Shown: positions 43,150-52,424, numbered from the stretch's first letter. The stretch is 64,000 bases of DNA from Georgfuchsia toluolica (GCF_907163265.1 NZ_CAJQUM010000001.1:992001-1056000), one strand, 5' to 3'. Numbers and translations are program-made. Notes: generated by a model not told the origin, from the sequence alone.

Positions 43150-44130
43150 ATGGCATTCCTTCTGCGCCGCTGCCTCCATGCCGCCTTCGTGCTGATGGCG
43201 GTGTCGCTGCTGGTGTTTTGCGCCATCCACCTCATCGGCAACCCGGTGGAACTGCTGATCGATCCGCAGGCCAGCGCCGACGATATCGCCCGCACCACGC
43301 ATGCGCTCGGGCTCGACCAGCCGCTTTGGCGGCAATACCTGCTGTTCGTCGAACGCGCGGCCAGCGGCGATCTGGGCCGCTCTTTCGTGCAGGGCGCCCC
43401 GGTGCTTGACCTGATCGCGGAGCGCCTGCCGGCGACGCTGGAACTGGCCAGCGTGGCGTTGCTGATCGCCGTCGGCCTTGGCGTACCGCTCGGCTTGCGC
43501 CTTGCCGTACATCCTGGTGGCATATTCAGCCGTGGCGTTGCGCTGCTTTCCATGCTCGGTTTTTCGCTGCCGACCTTCTGGGTCGGCCTGCTCCTGATCC
43601 TGCTGTTCGCGGTGCAACTGGGCTGGCTGCCGCCGGGCGGCCGCGTCGCCGGACAAACACTGCTCGGCATTCCCGTGTCCTTTCTCTCTATCGAAGGCTG
43701 GAAGCATCTGTTGCTGCCCGCGATCAATCTGGCGCTGTTCAACACTGCGCTGATGATCCGCGTCGTCCGTGCCGGCGCGGCGGATGCCCTCGGCCGCGAC
43801 TACGTGCGCTTTGCCCGCGCCCGCGGTTTGGCGCAATCGCGCATCGTCGGCGTACATGTGCTGAAAAACATCGCTATCCCGCTAGTCACGCTGATGGGGC
43901 TGGAGTTCGGTTCGCTGATCGCCTTCGCCGTGGTCACCGAAACCGTCTTCGGCTGGCCGGGCATGGGCAAGCTGCTGATCGATTCCATCAACGCGCTCGA
44001 CCGACCGGTCGTGGTGGCCTACCTGCTGGTGACGACGACGCTGTTCGTCGCCATCAATCTCGGCGTCGATATCATTTACACGCTGCTCGATCCGCGCATC
44101 AAGCTGAACGAGGACAGCGGACATGCTTAA
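43150..44130 (+). CDS. Peptide-type ABC transporter permease (DppB-like)
   Basis: 326 aa from ATG 43150 (AAGGATAACC upstream). Six helices. MAFLLRRCLHAAFVLMAVSL start, LGLDQPLWRQYLLF, and the EAA loop DYVRFARARGLAQSRIVGVHVLKN mark a DppB/OppB permease. It pairs with the next permease. No ATPase genes follow in the window, so they must lie elsewhere or be shared. Confidence 0.92.
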   Translation: MAFLLRRCLHAAFVLMAVSLLVFCAIHLIGNPVELLIDPQASADDIARTTHALGLDQPLWRQYLLFVERAASGDLGRSFVQGAPVLDLIAERLPATLELASVALLIAVGLGVPLGLRLAVHPGGIFSRGVALLSMLGFSLPTFWVGLLLILLFAVQLGWLPPGGRVAGQTLLGIPVSFLSIEGWKHLLLPAINLALFNTALMIRVVRAGAADALGRDYVRFARARGLAQSRIVGVHVLKNIAIPLVTLMGLEFGSLIAFAVVTETVFGWPGMGKLLIDSINALDRPVVVAYLLVTTTLFVAINLGVDIIYTLLDPRIKLNEDSGHA

Positions 44131-45085
44131 GGAAACGCCGAGCAAGTCCGTTCGCGCTGAGCCGGTCGAAGCGCAAGCCGCACCAGAAGCGGGTTTCGAC
44201 AGGCCTGTCCTGAGCGAAGCCAAAGGGCTCAACCCGAACGGTGGGATACTTAATTGGCGTTTCCTTAAGTTCGCGCGAAACCCACGGCCATTTCATGTCC
44301 TGCTCGCCTTGCTCGCCATCGTCGCACTCGGCGCACCGTGGCTGGCGCCGACAAATCCTTATGACCTCGCGCAACTCGACATCCTCGATGCACGGCTGCC
44401 GCCCGGCAGCCGCAGCAGCGCATCGCACATGCTGTACCTGCTCGGCAGCGACGAACAGGGGCGCGACCTGTTCTCGGCAATTATTTACGGCTTGCGCATC
44501 AGCCTGGGTGTAGGTATTGCCGGCAGCGGCAGCGCCTTCCTCATCGGCGGCCTGCTTGGCCTGTGTGCCGCCTGGTATGGCAAACGCATTGACGCGCTGC
44601 TGATGCGTCTCGCCGATCTGCAACTCTCCTTCCCCTCGATCCTCATCGCGCTGATGCTGCTTGCATTGAGCGGGCCGGGGCTGGGCAAGATCGTGATCGC
44701 GCTGGCCGCCGTGCAGTGGGCCTATTTCGCCCGCACCATGCGCGCCGTGGCGCTGGTCGAGCGAAAGAAGGACTACATCGAGGCGGCGACCCTGCTCGGC
44801 CTGTCGACGCCGCGCATCCTGCTGCGCCACCTGCTGCCCAACTGCCTGCCGCCGCTGCTCGCCCTCTTGCCCCTGCAACTCGCGGCGGCGATATCGCTCG
44901 AAGCCACACTGTCCTTCCTCGGCCTCGGCGCACCGGTCACCGAGCCTTCGCTCGGACTGCTCATCGCCAACGGTTTCCAGTACCTGATGTCGGGCAACTA
45001 CTGGATCAGCTTCTTCCCCGGTATCGCCTTGCTGCTGGCGATTCTAGCGATCAATCTCACCGCAGACCAATTACAACAGGAATGA
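44123..45085 (+). CDS. Peptide-type ABC transporter permease (DppC-like) with REP-derived N-terminal insert
   Basis: 320 aa. After MLKETPS, residues about 8-40 are translated from a REP-like palindrome (RAEPVEAQ ... FDRPVLSEAKGL). The normal DppC start resumes at NWRFLKFARNPRPFHVLLALLAIVALG. Then LGSDEQGRDLFSAIIYGLRISLGVG and the EAA loop DYIEAATLLGLSTPRILLRHLLPN follow. The insert keeps the frame and lies in the cytoplasmic N-terminus, so the permease may still work. Overlaps the previous gene by 8 bases and chrA by 4. Confidence 0.9.
   Translation: MLKETPSKSVRAEPVEAQAAPEAGFDRPVLSEAKGLNPNGGILNWRFLKFARNPRPFHVLLALLAIVALGAPWLAPTNPYDLAQLDILDARLPPGSRSSASHMLYLLGSDEQGRDLFSAIIYGLRISLGVGIAGSGSAFLIGGLLGLCAAWYGKRIDALLMRLADLQLSFPSILIALMLLALSGPGLGKIVIALAAVQWAYFARTMRAVALVERKKDYIEAATLLGLSTPRILLRHLLPNCLPPLLALLPLQLAAAISLEATLSFLGLGAPVTEPSLGLLIANGFQYLMSGNYWISFFPGIALLLAILAINLTADQLQQE
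44127..44272. repeat. REP doublet with long terminal inverted repeat, inside permease gene
   Basis: CTTAAGGAAACGCC (44127-44140) and its exact complement GGCGTTTCCTTAAG (44259-44272) enclose two facing REP-like arms (CGTTCGCGCTGAGC-GGTCGAAG and TTTCGACAGGCCTGTCCTGAGC). The 14-bp perfect ends suggest either a complete mobile unit or an inverted duplication of the target. It is in frame with the coding sequence. Confidence 0.75.
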
Positions 45086-46428
45086 ACAAGAACACACAAA
45101 CTCCCAAGATGGTTTCATTTGCCGAAGCCTTCCGCTTCTGGCTCAAGCTCGGCTTCATCAGCTTCGGCGGCCCGGCGGGACAGATCGCGATCATGCATCA
45201 GGAACTGGTCGAGCGCCGGCGCTGGATTTCCGAGCGGCGCTTCCTGCATGCACTGAATTACTGCATGGTGCTGCCCGGCCCCGAGGCGACACAACTCGCG
45301 GCCTACATCGGCTGGTTGATGCATCGCACCTGGGGCGGCATCGTCGCCGGCGGCCTGTTCGTGCTGCCTTCACTGTTCATCCTGATCGCGCTGTCATGGA
45401 TCTACATCGCCTTTGGTGAGGTGCCGCTGATAGCCGGAATGTTCTATGGCATCAAGCCTGCGGTGACGGCCATCGTCATTCACGCGACGCACCGCATCGG
45501 TTCGCGCGCCTTGAAGAACAGCCTGCTGTGGGCCATTGCGGCGGCGGCCTTCGTTGCCATCTTCGCGCTCAATGCGCCCTTCCCCGCCATCGTGGCCGTG
45601 GCCGCGCTGATCGGTTACGTCGGCGGGCATATCACTCCTGCCAAGTTCTCTGCCAGCGGCAGCCATGCCGCGGCAAAAAAATCCTATGGCCTCGCATTGA
45701 TCGGCGACGACACGCCGACACCGCAACACGCGCTCTTCTCTTATTTCCGCCTCGCGCAAATCGCCGTCGTCGGTGCGCTGTTATGGTTGATCCCGATGGC
45801 ATTGCTGACAGCCGCCTGCGGCTGGCAGCACACGCTGACGCAGATGGGCTGGTTCTTCACCAAGGCCGCGCTGCTCACCTTTGGCGGGGCCTATGCCGTG
45901 CTGCCCTACGTCTATCAGGGCGCCGCTGGTCAATACGGCTGGCTCACGCCAACGCAGATGATCGACGGCCTCGCGCTGGGTGAAACCACGCCGGGACCGC
46001 TGATCATGGTGGTGACCTTTGTCGGCTTCGTCGGCGGTTATGTCAAGGCGGTGTTCGGCCCCAATAGTCAGTTCCTCGCCGGCGCGGTGGCGGCTTCGCT
46101 GGTGACGTGGTTCACCTTCATGCCTTCCTTCCTGTTCATTTTCGCCGGCGGCCCGTTGATCGAAACCACGCACAACGATCTCAAGTTCACCGCGCCGCTC
46201 ACCGCCATCACCGCCGCCGTGGTCGGCGTGATACTCAACCTCGCGCTGTTCTTTGGTTATCACGTGCTGTGGCCCAAGGGCTTCGCCGGAAGCTTCGATG
46301 CAATATCGGCGCTCATCGCCATCGCCGCGGCCGTGGCGCTGTTCCGCTATCAGCGCAACGTGGTCCATGTGATCGGCGCCTGCGCACTGATCGGCCTCGT
46401 CATCAAGCTTGCCGGAGGTGCAGGATGA
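45082..46428 (+). CDS. chrA: Chromate transporter
   Basis: 448 aa with two CHR domains. FWLKLGFISFGGPAGQIAIMH opens the first with its FGGP motif, and VLPGPEATQLAAYIGW follows. FFTKAALLTFGGAYAVLPYVYQG and LGETTPGPLIMVVTFVGF are the second. It exports chromate. It overlaps the upstream permease (ATGA) and the chrB remnant downstream (ATGA). Confidence 0.92.
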   Translation: MNKNTQTPKMVSFAEAFRFWLKLGFISFGGPAGQIAIMHQELVERRRWISERRFLHALNYCMVLPGPEATQLAAYIGWLMHRTWGGIVAGGLFVLPSLFILIALSWIYIAFGEVPLIAGMFYGIKPAVTAIVIHATHRIGSRALKNSLLWAIAAAAFVAIFALNAPFPAIVAVAALIGYVGGHITPAKFSASGSHAAAKKSYGLALIGDDTPTPQHALFSYFRLAQIAVVGALLWLIPMALLTAACGWQHTLTQMGWFFTKAALLTFGGAYAVLPYVYQGAAGQYGWLTPTQMIDGLALGETTPGPLIMVVTFVGFVGGYVKAVFGPNSQFLAGAVAASLVTWFTFMPSFLFIFAGGPLIETTHNDLKFTAPLTAITAAVVGVILNLALFFGYHVLWPKGFAGSFDAISALIAIAAAVALFRYQRNVVHVIGACALIGLVIKLAGGAG

Positions 46429-46500
46429 AATGGATCACCCGCCAACGCCCCCAGGATCGACCGCATCGCCTGCCCTTGGCTGGCGGCGCGCTTCATGATG
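46425..46500 (+). pseudogene. chrB: Frameshifted, truncated chrB remnant
   Basis: ATG 46425 overlaps the chrA stop. The first frame reads MKWITRQRP. From about 46453 the continuing homology is in another frame (IDRIACPWLAARFMM). Together they give the conserved start of the ChrB chromate-resistance domain (MKW-TR-RPKIDRIACPWL-ARF). Homology ends near 46500. The gene is therefore both frameshifted and cut short. Confidence 0.75.
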
Positions 46501-46795
46501 ACCGCTTTCCGAACGTGTTGGCGAATGAGTACAATCGGCCAACTGCCGACCTTCGCTCACTCTACAAAGCCGCCATCCGTCTGGCCGATGTACTTCGGAA
46601 CCTGCCGGAAGGACGATTTACAGGGACAATCTGGAACATCCAGTCCGAAGCCGATTTCCCTGGTTCGCAGATCGAATCACCAAACCGGGGAAACTCGCTC
46701 TGCTTGAAAAGTGGGTTACACGCAGGCTATGGTTGAACTGTCGTATGCGTCTCACCCCATCAATTGTTTGTCGCATCCCCGGAGGGTATTCATCC
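46501..46795. other. Intergenic, no gene seen
   Basis: About 295 bases between the chrB remnant and the persulfide dioxygenase gene. A 209-codon frame crossing it is not protein-like. GGAGGG near its right end serves the next gene. Confidence 0.4.
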
Positions 46796-47875
46796 ATGTA
46801 CGGCAACCTGATTTTTCGGCAGCTATTCGATGCGGAGTCGTCCACCTATACCTATCTGCTGGGCGATTCGGCGACCCGCCAAGCAGTCATCATCGACACT
46901 GTGTTCGAACAGCATCTGCGCGACCGGGCGCTGATCCAGGAGCTCGGGCTGACGCTGGTCGCTTCTCTCGATACCCATTGCCATGCCGACCACGTGACCG
47001 GTAGCTGGCTGATGCAGCATGCCACCGGCTGCCTGATCGGCATCTCAAAGCGCTATGGCGCCGCCGTGCCGGAGGCCAACATGTGGCTCGATCAAGGCGA
47101 CCGTGTCGATTTCGGTAATCGCCACCTCGAAGTCCGGGCCACGCCGGGACATACCGACGGCTGCCTGACCTTCATCACCGACGACCACCACCTGGCTTTC
47201 ACCGGCGACTGCCTGCTGATCCGAGCCGCCGGGCGTTGCGATTTTCAGCAGGGAAACGCCAGCCGACTGTTTCACTCGATAACCGAACAGATTTTCAGCC
47301 TACCCGACGATTGCCTGATCTACCCTGCCCACGACTACAGCGGCCGCACCGTCACCTCGGTCGGTGAGGAAAAGGCGTACAACCCACGTATCGGCGGCCA
47401 AGCCGACGAACAGGATTTCGTCGGGTTCATGCAGAACATGAACCTGCCACACCCCAAGCAAATCGCCATCGCAGTGCCGGCCAATCTGCGCTGTGGCAAA
47501 CCTGAGGATGACAATGTGCCGCAACCGGCCGACTGGGGGCCGGTCCGCAAGAGTTATGCCGGCCTGCTCGAAATCGATCCCGAGTGGGTGGCGCAGCACC
47601 TCGATGCTCTCTGCGTGCTGGATGTACGCCAGCCCGAGGAAATCGACGGGCAACTAGGGAAGATTGCCGGTGCCCGTTCGATACCACTTGGCGAACTCAA
47701 GGGGCGGATCGACGAAGTCCCCCGCGACCAGCCCGTGATCACCGTGTGCCACTCAGGCATGCGTTCCGGGCAGGCGACCGTGATCCTGCGCGAGGCGGGC
47801 TTCACCGAAGTCGCCAACCTGCACGGCGGCATGCTCTTGTGGCAGCAGATGGCGTTGCCCACAGAGCTTCGATAG
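46796..47875 (+). CDS. Persulfide dioxygenase-rhodanese fusion
   Basis: 359 aa from ATG 46796. The N-terminal metallo-beta-lactamase domain has THCHADHVTGS (metal site), ATPGHTDGC and FTGDCLLIR, the ETHE1-type persulfide dioxygenase pattern. From about residue 270 there is a rhodanese domain with active Cys in VCHSGMRSGQA. Such fusions oxidise glutathione or protein persulfides to sulfite and thiosulfate. It fits sulfide detoxification. Confidence 0.9.
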   Translation: MYGNLIFRQLFDAESSTYTYLLGDSATRQAVIIDTVFEQHLRDRALIQELGLTLVASLDTHCHADHVTGSWLMQHATGCLIGISKRYGAAVPEANMWLDQGDRVDFGNRHLEVRATPGHTDGCLTFITDDHHLAFTGDCLLIRAAGRCDFQQGNASRLFHSITEQIFSLPDDCLIYPAHDYSGRTVTSVGEEKAYNPRIGGQADEQDFVGFMQNMNLPHPKQIAIAVPANLRCGKPEDDNVPQPADWGPVRKSYAGLLEIDPEWVAQHLDALCVLDVRQPEEIDGQLGKIAGARSIPLGELKGRIDEVPRDQPVITVCHSGMRSGQATVILREAGFTEVANLHGGMLLWQQMALPTELR

Positions 47876-48107
47876 CGCTGGTCAGCTTGGTCTTGGCACT
47901 TGACGAGCGGCTTGGTTTCAAAATCATTTAGTGGGCGAGCTACCCCTACGTCCGCTGTACTCAGTTACCTGTCGTTGGACCTGCGAAGTGGCGAACGGCA
48001 GGTGTGGGGCGGTAGTACGCATTCACAAAATTCGCAAGCGGCCGTTGCAGATCGGCAATTTCCTTGGCCACAGCGGGTCAGTCTTGCCGAGAAGCGGTTC
48101 CCTCTGG

Positions 48108-48878
48108 TTACGATTCTCGCAAAGCGCCGTCGACAAACATGGCGATGCGGTCTGAGGGCAACGGCGTCCAGGTTTCGTTATCCGTCAAGGGCTGCGTGGC
48201 AATCAATGCGACGCGATCATCCTGTGTCGTGACTTCGCTGAAGTCGATGCTGACGTCCTGATCCTTGAGGTGGGCGACGGTGAAGGGGGCCTGGCGCACG
48301 ATGTAGTAGAGGTCGGTGGAACGATGCGCGAACAGGCTGTCGCCGTTCGACAGCAGGAAGTTGAACTGGCCCAGCGCTCGCACCTGCGCGGAAAAGTCCT
48401 CTATCGCCGCCTGCAATCGCTTGCGCGCAGGCATACCCGCCGGAAAGCGGGCGCGCAGCGTCTGCAGCAGATGGCAAAAGGCTCGTTCGCTGTCGGTCTG
48501 CCCGACCGGCAGGAAGCTTCCGTCGAAGTCGGGCGCATAGTCCGCCAGGTTGCCGTTGTGGGCGAAGATCCAGTAGCGGCCCCACAATTCGCGCATGAAC
48601 GGATGCGTATTTTCGAGGCCAATCTCCCCTTGCGTCGCCTTGCGGATATGCGCAATGACATTGAGCGAGCGGATCGGGTAGTGCCGCACCAGCTCCGCCA
48701 CCAGCGAGTCCGCGGAAGGCTGCGGATCAAGGAAGACACGCACCCCGCGGCCTTCGAAAAAGGCGATGCCCCAGCCGTCGCGATGGACGTCGGTGGCGCC
48801 GCCGCGTGCCTGGAAGCCGGTGAAAGAAAAGCAGATGTCGGTCGGCACATTGCAGTTCATTCCCATGAGCTGGCACAT
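48108..48878 (-). CDS. Class II glutamine amidotransferase (YafJ-like)
   Basis: 256 aa. MCQLMGMN places the N-terminal nucleophile Cys2 after Met removal. VHRDGWGIAFFEG, IAHIRKATQG and FAHNGNLADY form the Ntn-hydrolase glutaminase site. AAGGAG lies 8 bases upstream. The acceptor substrate is unknown for this family. It is divergent from hflX. Confidence 0.92.
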   Translation of the reverse strand: MCQLMGMNCNVPTDICFSFTGFQARGGATDVHRDGWGIAFFEGRGVRVFLDPQPSADSLVAELVRHYPIRSLNVIAHIRKATQGEIGLENTHPFMRELWGRYWIFAHNGNLADYAPDFDGSFLPVGQTDSERAFCHLLQTLRARFPAGMPARKRLQAAIEDFSAQVRALGQFNFLLSNGDSLFAHRSTDLYYIVRQAPFTVAHLKDQDVSIDFSEVTTQDDRVALIATQPLTDNETWTPLPSDRIAMFVDGALRES

Positions 48879-48971
48879 CGAAGGACTCCTTTGCGAAGGT
48901 ATGAATTATTCTCCAGATCAGGCCCCGGCGGTACTATCCGCCTTCGTTTCGACCTGAGTAGCCATCCTCGC

Positions 48972-50330
48972 ATGCAAACAGAAGTCAATGAAAAGCCCCG
49001 CTACGCCATCGTGGCGGCCGTGCAACTGCCGAACGTGAGCGACGCGGAATTCGCGTCGTCGCTGGCCGAACTGAGCGATCTCGCCAAGACATTGGGCTAC
49101 AAGGTCACCCGCACTTTCACGCAGAAGCGCTCCGGCTTCGACAAGGCGGCGTATCTGGGCACCGGCAAGCGCGAAGAGATACGCGAGTTTGTCGCCAGTG
49201 AACCCAAGCATGGCGATTCAAATCCCGTTCGCCCTGAGCCTGTCGAAGGGTCCGATCACTTCGACATCCTTTTCGTCGACCATGAGATATCGCCGATGCA
49301 GGCGCGCAATCTCGAAAAGGAAGTCGGCTGCGAGGTGATGGATCGCACCATGGTCATTCTCGAAATCTTCCATCGCAACGCGCGCTCCCCCGCCGCGCGG
49401 GCGCAGGTGGAAATCGCGCGCCTCGGCTATATGGCGCCGCGCCTGCGCGAGCAGGCCAAGCTGGCCGGGCCGCAAGGGCGGCAGCGCAGCGGCACCGGCG
49501 GGCGCGGCGCCGGCGAATCGCATACCGAACTGGACAAACGCAAGATCCGCGACCGCATCGCCGAACTGCAGAAGGAGATCGCGGCGATGGAGGTCGAGCG
49601 CAAGACGCAGCGCGCACGGCGGCAGGATCGCCAGGGCGGCGCCAACGTCGCGCTGGTCGGCTACACCAACGCCGGCAAATCCACCCTGATGCGCGCCCTC
49701 ACCGGCAGCGACGTGTTCGTCGCCAACAAACTCTTCGCCACGCTCGACACCACCGTGCGCGCGCTCCATCCCGAAAGCGTCCCGCGCGTGCTGGTCAGCG
49801 ACACGGTGGGTTTCATCAAGAACCTGCCGCACGGGTTGGTCGCGTCGTTCAAGTCGACGCTCGAAGAAGCGCTCGATGCTTCGCTGCTGCTCCACGTCAT
49901 CGACGCCAGCGACCCCGGCTTCGAGCGGCAGCTTCAGGTCACCGACGCAGTGCTGGCCGAGATCGAGGCACAGGACGTGCCGCGCCTGCGCATCTTCAAC
50001 AAGATCGACCAGGTTAACGGTGGCGGCGACGCCGTGGCGCAAGAAGAATGCGCCGCCGCGCTGCGCGCCATGTATCCCGGTTGCATCGTGATAAGCGCAA
50101 AGCGCCCGCAGGATATCGCGCGGCTGCACCAGACGATCGTCGCGTTTTTCCAGCGGGATCTGGTCGAGGCCGAATTGTTTCTGCCGTGGACGGCACAGCA
50201 ACTGCGCGGAGAAATATTCGCGCGCTGCGAGGTGCTGGCAGAGCGCGCCGAGGAGGAAGGGGCGTTCTTCCGGGTTCGCAGCGAACAGGCGGCCTTGGAT
50301 AGCCTGCACGAACAGATCAGTCTGGTGTGA
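48972..50330 (+). CDS. hflX: GTPase HflX with REP-derived insert
   Basis: 452 aa. Domain order: HflX N-domain (YLGTGKREEIREFV, DHEISPMQARNLEKEVGCEVMDRT), a Gly/Arg-rich linker and long helix, then the G domain with P-loop GYTNAGKST, DTVGFI and NKID. It splits stalled or hibernating ribosomes. NPVRPEPVEGSDH at residues about 85-97 is translated from one REP arm inserted in frame. It is in a variable loop, so function is probably kept. The frame extends upstream to 48270 but is antisense to the amidotransferase there. Confidence 0.92.
   Translation: MQTEVNEKPRYAIVAAVQLPNVSDAEFASSLAELSDLAKTLGYKVTRTFTQKRSGFDKAAYLGTGKREEIREFVASEPKHGDSNPVRPEPVEGSDHFDILFVDHEISPMQARNLEKEVGCEVMDRTMVILEIFHRNARSPAARAQVEIARLGYMAPRLREQAKLAGPQGRQRSGTGGRGAGESHTELDKRKIRDRIAELQKEIAAMEVERKTQRARRQDRQGGANVALVGYTNAGKSTLMRALTGSDVFVANKLFATLDTTVRALHPESVPRVLVSDTVGFIKNLPHGLVASFKSTLEEALDASLLLHVIDASDPGFERQLQVTDAVLAEIEAQDVPRLRIFNKIDQVNGGGDAVAQEECAAALRAMYPGCIVISAKRPQDIARLHQTIVAFFQRDLVEAELFLPWTAQQLRGEIFARCEVLAERAEEEGAFFRVRSEQAALDSLHEQISLV
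49224..49252 (+). repeat. Single REP-like arm inside hflX
   Basis: CCCGTTCGCCCTGAGCCTG followed by TCGAAGGGTC is a near-consensus REP arm read in frame as PVRPEPVEG. No second facing arm follows. Confidence 0.75.
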
Positions 50331-50416
50331 AATCCAAATCCATGCCGAACCCTTTAGCCTCCATTCCCCTTCCGCAATAGCGCGCCCAACGCAATTCTTC
50401 CCGCCAACCCTTTTGC

Positions 50417-51262
50417 TTACCGCTTCGCTGCGATCTCGATTTTTCTGGCGTAGTCGGGGAAGTCGAGGCCGAACTTGTCCTGCAGCACCTTTGTTTTTCT
50501 ATGGAGCAGGCGCCAGTTGGGCTTGAAGCGGGCGTCCTTGAAGGCCAGCAGCACGGAATTGCCATCGCCGCGCACGGGGACGACGATCACGCGGCCGTCG
50601 AACACGTCCGTCACCTCGTCAATCAGGCCGCGAAAGCGCCGCTTGTCACCGGCCAGGTTGATGATGAACTGGCCTTGGGGCGAGAGCCTGGCAAATGCGC
50701 TCTCGAAGAACTCGCGGTTTGCCAGTGCCGGTGCCAGGCCGATCTTGTCGAAGGCATCCACCAGCAGCACGTCGATGCCCTTGCCCGCACTGGCCAGGTA
50801 TGCCGCACCATCGGCCTGTAGCACCTGCAGGCGCGATCCGTCGGGCGGCACCTTGAAGATGTCGCGAAAGGCAATCACGTCCGGGTCGAGTTCGATGGCG
50901 GTGACTTGTGCAGAAGGCAGCCGCTGATGGCAGAACTTGACCAGCGACCCGCCGCCCATGCCGATCAGCGCAATGCGCTTGGGGCTTGGGTTGAACAGCA
51001 GGAACGACATCATCTTGCGTGTGTAGCGCAATTCCAGCGTGTTGGGCGTTTTCAGCCGCATCACGCTCTGGATCAGGCGGATGTTGAAGTAGAGCGTCAG
51101 CAGTTCGCCATCGTCGATGACAAACGGCTTGGGATAGGTTTCGTCGAGCAGCATTGCCCGCAACTTGCGCGCGCCGGCATTGGGCGGGTCCGCCAGCAAT
51201 ACCGAGCCGGGCGCCGTCTCGAAGGGGCTGGGGATTTCAAACCAGGAGGATGCGTCAGACAT
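50417..51262 (-). CDS. Spermidine-synthase-like methyltransferase-fold protein
   Basis: 281 aa from ATG 51262. It has an N-terminal beta region, TRKMMSFLLFNPSPKRIALIGMGGGSLVKF (Rossmann glycine motif GMGGGS), VTAIELDPDV and LLVDAFDKIG. This is the spermine/spermidine synthase superfamily, but catalytic Asp residues and a decarboxylated-AdoMet pocket cannot be confirmed, so a true polyamine role is uncertain. The start has a weak ribosome site. Confidence 0.8.
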   Translation of the reverse strand: MSDASSWFEIPSPFETAPGSVLLADPPNAGARKLRAMLLDETYPKPFVIDDGELLTLYFNIRLIQSVMRLKTPNTLELRYTRKMMSFLLFNPSPKRIALIGMGGGSLVKFCHQRLPSAQVTAIELDPDVIAFRDIFKVPPDGSRLQVLQADGAAYLASAGKGIDVLLVDAFDKIGLAPALANREFFESAFARLSPQGQFIINLAGDKRRFRGLIDEVTDVFDGRVIVVPVRGDGNSVLLAFKDARFKPNWRLLHRKTKVLQDKFGLDFPDYARKIEIAAKR

Positions 51263-51428
51263 GGAAGTGGAAGCGGGCGGATCAATGCGGGATTGCGGCG
51301 AGCGAAGTCTACAGAGAAAGATTGTTAATGGCCAACCACGCCAGCGCAAAATTGCGCGGTTTGCATTCTGGTACTAGACTTCAACTGCGGGCGCGGACTC
51401 CGCGCACTTATGACAAAAGGGAAACAAG

Positions 51429-51635
51429 ATGAACAACCACGTATACAAGAAAATCGAACTGACCGGCTCTTCCAGGGCGGGCCTCGAGGATGCGATCAAC
51501 ACGGCCATCGCCAAGGCAGCGGAAACCTTGCACAACATTCGCTGGTTCGAAGTGGTGGAAACGCGCGGCGAAGTGGAGAATGGGAAGGTGGCCTACTGGC
51601 AGGTAACGCTGAAGGTTGGTTTTACCCTGGAATAA
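51429..51635 (+). CDS. Dodecin family flavin-binding protein
   Basis: 68 aa. [20 protein letters not shown], ALxNIRWFEV-like centre ([17 protein letters not shown]) and [12 protein letters not shown] match dodecin; the Trp of RWFEV stacks on flavin. Dodecins are 12-mers that store or buffer flavin. AAGGGAAAC upstream supports ATG 51429. It faces the FMN reductase gene convergently, which may be a functional pairing. Confidence 0.92.
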   Translation: MNNHVYKKIELTGSSRAGLEDAINTAIAKAAETLHNIRWFEVVETRGEVENGKVAYWQVTLKVGFTLE

Positions 51636-51679
51636 GCGGCGCCGGAGCAGCACTGGCTGCCTGTGCTGGCTTTTGGCAG

Positions 51680-52246
51680 TCAGGACGTTGTGGCCTTCAA
51701 CTGAAGCGTCAGCGTTACCAGGCTTGTCAGCAATTTTCCGATCAGCGCATTTGTCTTTTCGTCGGTCAGTACGCCATTTGCATCGAAACGCTCACTGGCA
51801 CTGCCGATCATGATTTCCGGCTGGTTGACGGTTGGCATGCCGAGGCCGACCAGTACCTGGCGCAAGTGGTATTGCGCCCGGGCCGAACCGAACAGTCCCG
51901 GCGAGGCGCCCATGATAGCGGCGGGCTTGCCCTTCCAGGCGCTTTCGCCAAAGGGCCGCGAGGCCCAGTCAATCGCGTTCTTCAACACGCCGGAGATGGA
52001 GTAGTTGTATTCAGCGGTAGCAAAAAGAATGGCATCGGCTTCGCGAATGGCTTGTTTCATCTGCGCCACCGCGAGCGGCAATTCCTTCTCCTTGTCCTGA
52101 TTGAAGAGCGGGATGTCATCCAGTTCGAATGTAGTGAGAATCACGCCGGCGGGAACGTTGGTCTGCGCGGCACGCAACGCGGCGCGGTTGAAAGACTGCT
52201 GGCGCAAACTGCCGGCGATACCGAGAATTTTGACGGGTGGGCTCAT
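51680..52246 (-). CDS. NADPH-dependent FMN reductase
   Basis: 188 aa from ATG 52246. Flavodoxin-like fold: KILGIAGSLRQQSFNRAALRAA (phosphate loop), ATAEYNYSISGVLKNAIDWASRP and MGASPGLFGSARAQYHLRQVL are the family's FMN-binding segments. It reduces FMN or quinones with NAD(P)H. It is divergent from norC; the shared intergenic stretch carries the FNR-type box. Confidence 0.9.
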   Translation of the reverse strand: MSPPVKILGIAGSLRQQSFNRAALRAAQTNVPAGVILTTFELDDIPLFNQDKEKELPLAVAQMKQAIREADAILFATAEYNYSISGVLKNAIDWASRPFGESAWKGKPAAIMGASPGLFGSARAQYHLRQVLVGLGMPTVNQPEIMIGSASERFDANGVLTDEKTNALIGKLLTSLVTLTLQLKATTS

Positions 52247-52410
52247 GATGGTCTGCCTCTTGTTAAAGTCGAATCCAGATAACAGATGCTGCAATTCCAT
52301 GCTTCTGACCATAGCACGCTACGCGAGCAGCACAAGCGACACAGGCAAGGCCGGTTCCAAAGCCCGCTCAATACACCTGCTGATAACGCTGCCATTCAAT
52401 CCCGATTTTC

Positions 52411-52424
52411 TTGATTCGGATCAA
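52411..52424 (+). promoter_or_regulatory. FNR/Dnr-type box of norC promoter
   Basis: TTGATTCGGATCAA is a perfect TTGAT-N4-ATCAA palindrome. A -10-like TATATT lies at 52448-52453, which puts transcription start near 52459-52460, 41-42 bases from the box centre: a textbook class II activator position. The Dnr-like regulator at 58924 is the obvious candidate. Confidence 0.85.

Noticed and set aside
50317-50565. 82-codon minus-strand ORF at the end of the spermidine-synthase-like gene
   Set aside because: Overlaps the certain gene in another frame and lacks protein features.
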